Origin: DATADF01 sp046263155
Lineage (GTDB): Bacteria > Actinomycetota > CADDZG01 > WHSQ01
Reading direction: 5' to 3'
Assembly (NCBI GenBank): GCA_046263155.1
Contig: JBHELF010000124.1
Span: 1-9,445 of the forward strand
Length of the DNA stretch: 9,445 nucleotides
Of the stretch, positions 5,509-9,445 are shown one piece after another. Position 1 is the first letter of the stretch, and each line of letters starts with the position of its first letter. The notes under the pieces were generated by a model. The model was not told the DNA's origin, searched no databases, and was given only the letters and a program-made list of their open reading frames with translations. The position numbers and the translations under genes are program-made.

Positions 5509-7128
5509 TCAGGCGAGGTTCGCCGAGCGCGGGTACGCGATCTCCGGATCAGTCAGGACGTTGACGAGGTAAGGCTCGCCCGCATCGAAGGCTCGTTTCA
5601 AAGCCGGCCCGATGTCGTCGGGATCCTCTACTAACTCGCCGCGGCCCCCGAAGGCCTCCATCATCTGCTCGTAGCGAATGCCCGGCTGAAGCTCGGCGGC
5701 TACGTCCTGGCCGTAGAGCGCGCGCATCGGATGCTTCTCCAATCCCCAGATTCCGTTGTTGCCGACGATGCACACGACCGGCAGCTTTAGCCGGACCATC
5801 GTTTCCAGCTCGGTGCCCGAGAAACCGATCGCGCCGTCACCGAACAAGAGGACCACCTGGCGATTCGGATGCGCGAGCCTGGCCGCAATCGCGTAGCCGG
5901 GCCCGCAACCGAGACAACCGTAGGGCCCGGGGTCGAGCCAGCGGCCCGGCTCGAACGAGGGGACCTCGCGGCCCGCATAGGACACGAAATCGCCGCCGTC
6001 GCCTATGACGATCGCGTCGCGGTCTAGCAGAGGCACAAGCTCGCCGTATATCCGCATCGGATGTATGGGTCGCGCCGGCGAATGCAATTCCTCTTGTACC
6101 TGGGTCCTCTTTTCCTCCTCCATGCCTCGGAGCGTGTCCAACCACTCCTTTGTGTCGGGCGGTTTCCGGATTCCCACTGTGATCGCATGGAAACTGAGAT
6201 TGAGAGGAGCCTTCACGCCCGCGGCCGCAAGTGGAATGTGCTCGGTCACGGCGGTGGAATCCAAATGAACGACCCGTGCGTCGGGGGCGAATCCCTGGCC
6301 GAAACCCAAACGAAAGTCCAAAGGCGCGCCCGCCACGATCACGAGGTCCGCCTGCTTGAGAGCCGCGGATCGGCTGCGAGAGAAAACGAGCCTGTGGTCG
6401 GCGGGAAGGCAGCCTCGGCCCTGGCCATTCATGTACACGGGTATCTCTGCTGCCTCGACCAATTCGCGCAGCGAGTCCTCCGCCCGATCCAGCCAGACAT
6501 TGGAGCCAACAACCAACACCGGCCGCTGGGCCTCCTCGATGAGCTCGGGAATCGTGGGCTTGCCTCGGAAGAGGACCACTCCCCCGGTGAGTTGCACATG
6601 TGGAGGTCCGATCTCTACATCTAAGGTGTTGAACAAAACCTCGAGAGGGAAGTCAAGGAACTGCGGACCTCGGGGGTGTCTGTCGGCCCGCTCGGCCGCG
6701 GCCAAGATCTCGTCGGCGATCGCGGCGGTGTCGGTAACGGTCTTCGCCTCGGCCAGTGGGGCGACAAACGGCACGTGGTCGATCTCCTGCAGCGAACCTT
6801 GCCCCCACCTATACGTCGGGGCGCGGCCTGCAAGCGCCAGCACGGGCGCCGAGTTGAAACGCGCCTGCGCGAGCGGACTCATGATGTTTGTGACGCCGGG
6901 GCCGGCGGTCACCGCGCAGACCCCGAGACTTCGAGTCAGACGCGACCATCCTTCCGCTGCGTATGCCGCGCTCTGCTCATGACGGAAGTCGACGATCCGG
7001 ATTCCTTCCTCCCTCGCACCGTCGAGCAGCGGAAAGATGTGGCCGCCTGTCAAGACGAAGAGGTGCTCGACGCCCAGCGCTTTGAGAGCGCGCGCCGCGA
7101 TGACGCCACCGTGGACCGCTTCGGTCAT
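5509..7128 (-). CDS. TPP-dependent acetolactate synthase-like enzyme
   Basis: A 539-residue thiamine-diphosphate enzyme with the three-domain order of the acetolactate synthase/POX family. The N-terminal PYR domain (about 1-165) has the catalytic glutamate in FRHEQSAAYAAEG (Glu51), a GPGVTN loop and LQEIDH. The central domain (about 190-320) has GAPLDFRLGFG, where acetolactate synthases usually carry a DDR-type FAD contact. The PP domain (about 375-525) has the Mg/TPP motif GDGAIGFSG (Asp431) to NN (Asn457-458). The LTGGHIF segment near residue 30 departs from the YPGG of biosynthetic enzymes, so substrates may differ; no regulatory small subunit (ilvN/ilvH) is adjacent. It could be a catabolic acetolactate synthase, a 2-hydroxyacyl lyase or another carboligase. 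The ATG at 7128 is the first start after an in-frame stop and lacks an SD. It converges with the cyclase gene. Confidence 0.88.
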   Translation of the reverse strand: MTEAVHGGVIAARALKALGVEHLFVLTGGHIFPLLDGAREEGIRIVDFRHEQSAAYAAEGWSRLTRSLGVCAVTAGPGVTNIMSPLAQARFNSAPVLALAGRAPTYRWGQGSLQEIDHVPFVAPLAEAKTVTDTAAIADEILAAAERADRHPRGPQFLDFPLEVLFNTLDVEIGPPHVQLTGGVVLFRGKPTIPELIEEAQRPVLVVGSNVWLDRAEDSLRELVEAAEIPVYMNGQGRGCLPADHRLVFSRSRSAALKQADLVIVAGAPLDFRLGFGQGFAPDARVVHLDSTAVTEHIPLAAAGVKAPLNLSFHAITVGIRKPPDTKEWLDTLRGMEEEKRTQVQEELHSPARPIHPMRIYGELVPLLDRDAIVIGDGGDFVSYAGREVPSFEPGRWLDPGPYGCLGCGPGYAIAARLAHPNRQVVLLFGDGAIGFSGTELETMVRLKLPVVCIVGNNGIWGLEKHPMRALYGQDVAAELQPGIRYEQMMEAFGGRGELVEDPDDIGPALKRAFDAGEPYLVNVLTDPEIAYPRSANLA

Positions 7129-7134
7129 GGGTGC

Positions 7135-7158
7135 AGACTAGCCACCAACCCGGCTAGT
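7135..7158 (-). promoter_or_regulatory. Leaderless -10 box overlapped by an inverted repeat
   Basis: On the minus strand TAGTCT (7140-7135) is followed by exactly 6 nt and the ATG at 7128, the TANNNT-N6-ATG layout of a leaderless gene. The perfect inverted repeat ACTAGCC-N8-GGCTAGT (7137-7158) overlaps this hexamer by four bases, so a protein bound there would block the promoter. The repeat is seen directly; a repressor is inferred. Confidence 0.5.
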
Positions 7159-7203
7159 TGTTGCTGTGGTGATGAACTATTCAGTGTGGGAGCAACCGCT
7201 GGA

Positions 7204-8991
7204 CTACAAAAGGGTCTGCGAGACGAGCCGGCTCATGGCCGCGTTGTCTTGCGGTGTGGCGAAGTAGTGGCCCTGGGCGAAGCCGCACCCCATCGCGAGC
7301 AGCTCTTCCATCTGCTGCCGCCGTTCTACCCCCTCCGCGATCGGCTTCATTCCCAGGGCCAACGTCAAATGCACTATGGCTGCGACTATCGCCGAGCTGT
7401 CCCTATTGCGCCCCAATCCATTGATGAAGGATTGGTCGACCTTCAAAACGTCGAGAGGAAAACGTCTCAGATAGCTGAGCGAGCTGTACCCCGTTCCGAA
7501 GTCGTCCACACTGAGTGTGAGCCCGAGTGCTTTCAGGTCACGCAGCACCGCAAGCGTGAACTCGACCTCCTCCATAAGGGTGCTCTCCGTGATTTCGAGA
7601 CAGAGACGGCGGGGGTCGATGCCGGCATCGGCGATGGACTCCGACACAAGCTGAACGAGGTTTCTCTGCGCCAGCTGTCGAGCTGAAAGGTTCACCGTCA
7701 CTGAGATCTGCTCGCCCTCCGGAGCCTCCTCGATCCAGCGGCGCGCATCGAGACACGCTTTCTGCAGGACCCATGCCCCGATCGGAACTATGAGACCCGT
7801 CTCCTCCGCCAGCGATATGAACTTGTTCGGGGCCACGAGGCCTTGATCCGGCCGCTCCCAGCGCAGAAGTGCCTCGACGCCGCTGACGCGTCCGGATCTG
7901 AGGTCCACCTGTGGCTGATAGAGGATCCGGAACTCGTCGCGATCGACCGCTCTGCGAAGAGCGCTCTCGATCTCACGGCGCTCGACCGCTTGCTCGCGCA
8001 GACCCGAGTGGAACAGCTCGTGACGAGCGCGCCCCTGCTGTTTCGCTTGGTGCATCGCCATATCGGCGTCGCGCAGTAACGCCTCGGGGCTGTTGTTTCG
8101 CTCGCTCGAGAACGTCACACCGATAGAGGCGGTTACGAATACCTCGTCCTCGTCACGAACAAAGGGCCTTTCGACCGTCTGAGTGATTCGATCGACGATT
8201 TCGCCGACGCCCGCCTCCGTCGAGATGTCTTCACAGAGAATCGTGAACTCGTCGCCGCCGAATCTTGCGACGGTGTCCGAAGGTCGCAGCGCGGTCTGCA
8301 GCCGGTGCCCGAGCGAAGTCAGGATCTGGTCGCCGGCACTGTGGCCGAGACTGTCGTTGATGAACTTGAAACGATCGAGGTCCAGGAACAGCACGGCGAC
8401 TTTGGTTGCGTTTCTCTCGGCCCGAGTAAGAGCGAGCCTCAGACGGTCGAGGAACAAGATCCGGTTCGGCAACCCCGTGAGCGGATCGTGCAGAGATTGA
8501 TGAGCGAGCTGCTCTTCAAATTGTTTGCGCTCCGTTATGTCGCGAGTTACCTGAGCAAAGGAGACGACCGCGCCACCGGCGTCGCGCAGCGGCGTGAGAA
8601 TGACGTTCGCCCAGAAGCGGGCCGCGCTCTTCTTGATGCGCCAGCCCTCGTCCTCGTAACGACCCTCCGTCGCAGCGATCTGCAATTGGCGCTGTGGCTT
8701 GCCGAGCCGAACGTCCTCGGAGGAATAGAAGCAGGCATAGTGCTGACCGACGACGTCGGCCTCGGAGTGGCCGAACAGTGCCGCCGCCGAGTCGTTCCAT
8801 GTGGTTACGAAACCCTCGGGGTCCAGCATGAAAACCGCGGAGTCCTTGATGCTGTCGATCAGGGCGCGGAAGTGTTCCTCCGCGCTGCCGGTCGACTCAG
8901 TCGCCGAGACGGCGCCGACGTCGAGAACGAGTTCAGGGGATGCCTGGCCGCTCACCGGACGCTCAAATCCAGAAATTCCCACGTGACTCAT
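7204..8991 (-). CDS. PAS-GGDEF-EAL cyclic-di-GMP turnover protein
   Basis: A sensor enzyme controlling the second messenger c-di-GMP. Numbering from the GTG at 9024 (606 residues): a PAS domain (about 47-165, ending QVTRDITERKQFEEQL); GGDEF (about 172-335) with LHDPLTGLPNR, LDLDRFKFIND and an intact GGDEF (256-260), preceded five residues earlier by RPSD (247-250), the inhibitory RxxD site; EAL (about 350-600) with an intact EALLRW (384-389), Asn445, Glu477, DDFGTGYSS (507-515), Lys528, Glu564 and QGHYFATP. Both synthase and phosphodiesterase activities look possible. There is no membrane segment, so it is cytosolic. I prefer the ATG at 8991 (595 residues), although its GAGG abuts the start; the GTG at 9024 also lacks an SD. 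It ends 75 bp upstream of the acetolactate synthase-like gene on the same strand. The PAS ligand is unknown. Confidence 0.93.
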   Translation of the reverse strand: MSHVGISGFERPVSGQASPELVLDVGAVSATESTGSAEEHFRALIDSIKDSAVFMLDPEGFVTTWNDSAAALFGHSEADVVGQHYACFYSSEDVRLGKPQRQLQIAATEGRYEDEGWRIKKSAARFWANVILTPLRDAGGAVVSFAQVTRDITERKQFEEQLAHQSLHDPLTGLPNRILFLDRLRLALTRAERNATKVAVLFLDLDRFKFINDSLGHSAGDQILTSLGHRLQTALRPSDTVARFGGDEFTILCEDISTEAGVGEIVDRITQTVERPFVRDEDEVFVTASIGVTFSSERNNSPEALLRDADMAMHQAKQQGRARHELFHSGLREQAVERREIESALRRAVDRDEFRILYQPQVDLRSGRVSGVEALLRWERPDQGLVAPNKFISLAEETGLIVPIGAWVLQKACLDARRWIEEAPEGEQISVTVNLSARQLAQRNLVQLVSESIADAGIDPRRLCLEITESTLMEEVEFTLAVLRDLKALGLTLSVDDFGTGYSSLSYLRRFPLDVLKVDQSFINGLGRNRDSSAIVAAIVHLTLALGMKPIAEGVERRQQMEELLAMGCGFAQGHYFATPQDNAAMSRLVSQTLL

Positions 8992-9124
8992 CCTCGCCAC
9001 GTAGGGGTGGCCCGGAAATCGCACGTTCGGGTGGAGCCCAGGCCCAAACGGGTCGTTCGACTACGTCATGTAGCGAGCGCCGGTTCTCGCGTCACTGCCC
9101 GTAGTTAGAGCGCGAAAACCCTGC

Positions 9125-9400
9125 CTACTCTCCGTCCGAGACGCGGGGGGTGCCTCCGGTGTCGCCGCTTGCCGCAGTCTCAGAGGAGGAGCGCCTGATT
9201 ACGTCGTCGTCATCGGGATCGAGCTCCGCAGCCTGTGAGGTGCGGGCATCGGATTCCTCCAGCATGCGCCGGGCGGCACGCCGGGCCGCCTCCATGTCTT
9301 GCGCCGCGGGAGCGTTTCCATCGCCGCCATGCAGAAGCTTGCGCGCGAGTCGCTCGACCTTTTCTTCGTAGGCGGTGCCACCCGTAGGTGTGTCGGCCAT
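9125..9400 (-). CDS. Small acidic protein of unknown function
   Basis: A 91-residue hydrophilic protein. The first half has a potential amphipathic helix rich in Ala/Arg/Glu (YEEKVERLARKLLHG, then MEAARRAARRMLEES). The second half is acidic and low-complexity (ELDPDDDD, then Ser/Thr/Gly-rich), probably disordered. No signal peptide, membrane span or catalytic motif is seen. The ATG at 9400 follows GGGGGA with a short 3-nt spacing. It is on the same strand as, and about 130 bp upstream of, the c-di-GMP gene, so the two could be cotranscribed; I see no terminator between them. I do not recognise the family. Coding is supported by the RBS-like box, a -10-like box further upstream and the absence of a better competing frame. 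Confidence 0.6.
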   Translation of the reverse strand: MADTPTGGTAYEEKVERLARKLLHGGDGNAPAAQDMEAARRAARRMLEESDARTSQAAELDPDDDDVIRRSSSETAASGDTGGTPRVSDGE

Positions 9401-9431
9401 GGATCCCCCATCCCTGTGGTTAGGAGGGCAA

Positions 9432-9437
9432 GTTATA
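9432..9437 (-). promoter_or_regulatory. Candidate -10 box for the small acidic gene
   Basis: TATAAC on the minus strand lies 31 bp before the ATG at 9400, so transcription would start about 24 nt upstream of it. Any -35 box would fall at or beyond the window edge, so this is a partial prediction. Confidence 0.35.
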
Positions 9438-9445
9438 CGAGCCGA

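Noticed and set aside
6676..7686. 336-residue plus-strand frame across the gap between two minus-strand genes
   Set aside because: Antisense to two well-supported genes, no recognisable domain, composition typical of a shadow frame.
9061..9073. CTAC-N5-GTAG inverted repeat upstream of the c-di-GMP gene
   Set aside because: Four-bp arms are too short to stand out from chance, and no promoter hexamers align with it.
8305..9108. 267-residue plus-strand frame opposite the GGDEF/PAS coding region
   Set aside because: The minus strand encodes intact GGDEF and PAS motifs, while this frame shows none.

Overview
The window is about 9.4 kb of GC-rich bacterial chromosome. Several things point to an actinobacterium, probably a deep-branching or uncultured lineage: a DUF5317-type membrane protein, a class III cyclase with a GVHEAARI signature, apparently leaderless genes (a TANNNT box 6 nt before the start codon), and NarL-type signalling. 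This assignment is inference from gene content and style; no marker gene is present.

Layout, left to right. Bases 1-240 hold the C-terminus of a DUF5317-like membrane protein (+). A short convergent gap with a tandem 11-bp repeat follows, then a conserved protein of unknown function on the minus strand (348-986). Bases 987-1305 form a divergent regulatory region. It holds a candidate sigma-70-like promoter, two inverted repeats 21 bp apart, and a structured leader whose last hairpin buries the ribosome binding site of a 25-codon signal-peptide-like ORF (1306-1383). A strong intrinsic terminator (1397-1431) closes that small transcript. Next come a six-to-seven-span membrane histidine kinase of the NarL/ComP type (1468-2826), overlapping by ATGA with a LuxR/NarL response regulator (2823-3443), and a TPR-rich class III adenylate cyclase (3531-5504). 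Convergent to the cyclase, and separated by 4 bp, is a TPP-dependent acetolactate synthase-like enzyme (7128-5509, minus). Behind it on the minus strand are a PAS-GGDEF-EAL cyclic-di-GMP enzyme (8991-7204) and a small acidic protein (9400-9125) with a -10-like box at the window edge.

Working model (inference). The centre is a signalling island that could connect a tiny exported peptide, a membrane kinase/regulator pair, a cAMP-producing enzyme and a c-di-GMP-turnover enzyme. The most interesting unit is the leader, tiny peptide, terminator, then kinase-regulator arrangement. Its organisation recalls peptide-pheromone circuits in which a HisKA_3 kinase of the ComP type senses a secreted peptide. 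The peptide lacks the Cys and charged tail of AgrD-like cyclic autoinducers, and no processing enzyme is visible here, so a pheromone role is a hypothesis. The acetolactate synthase-like gene looks metabolic and separately controlled, with an inverted repeat over its own predicted -10 box. No mobile element, tRNA, rRNA or CRISPR array was seen.
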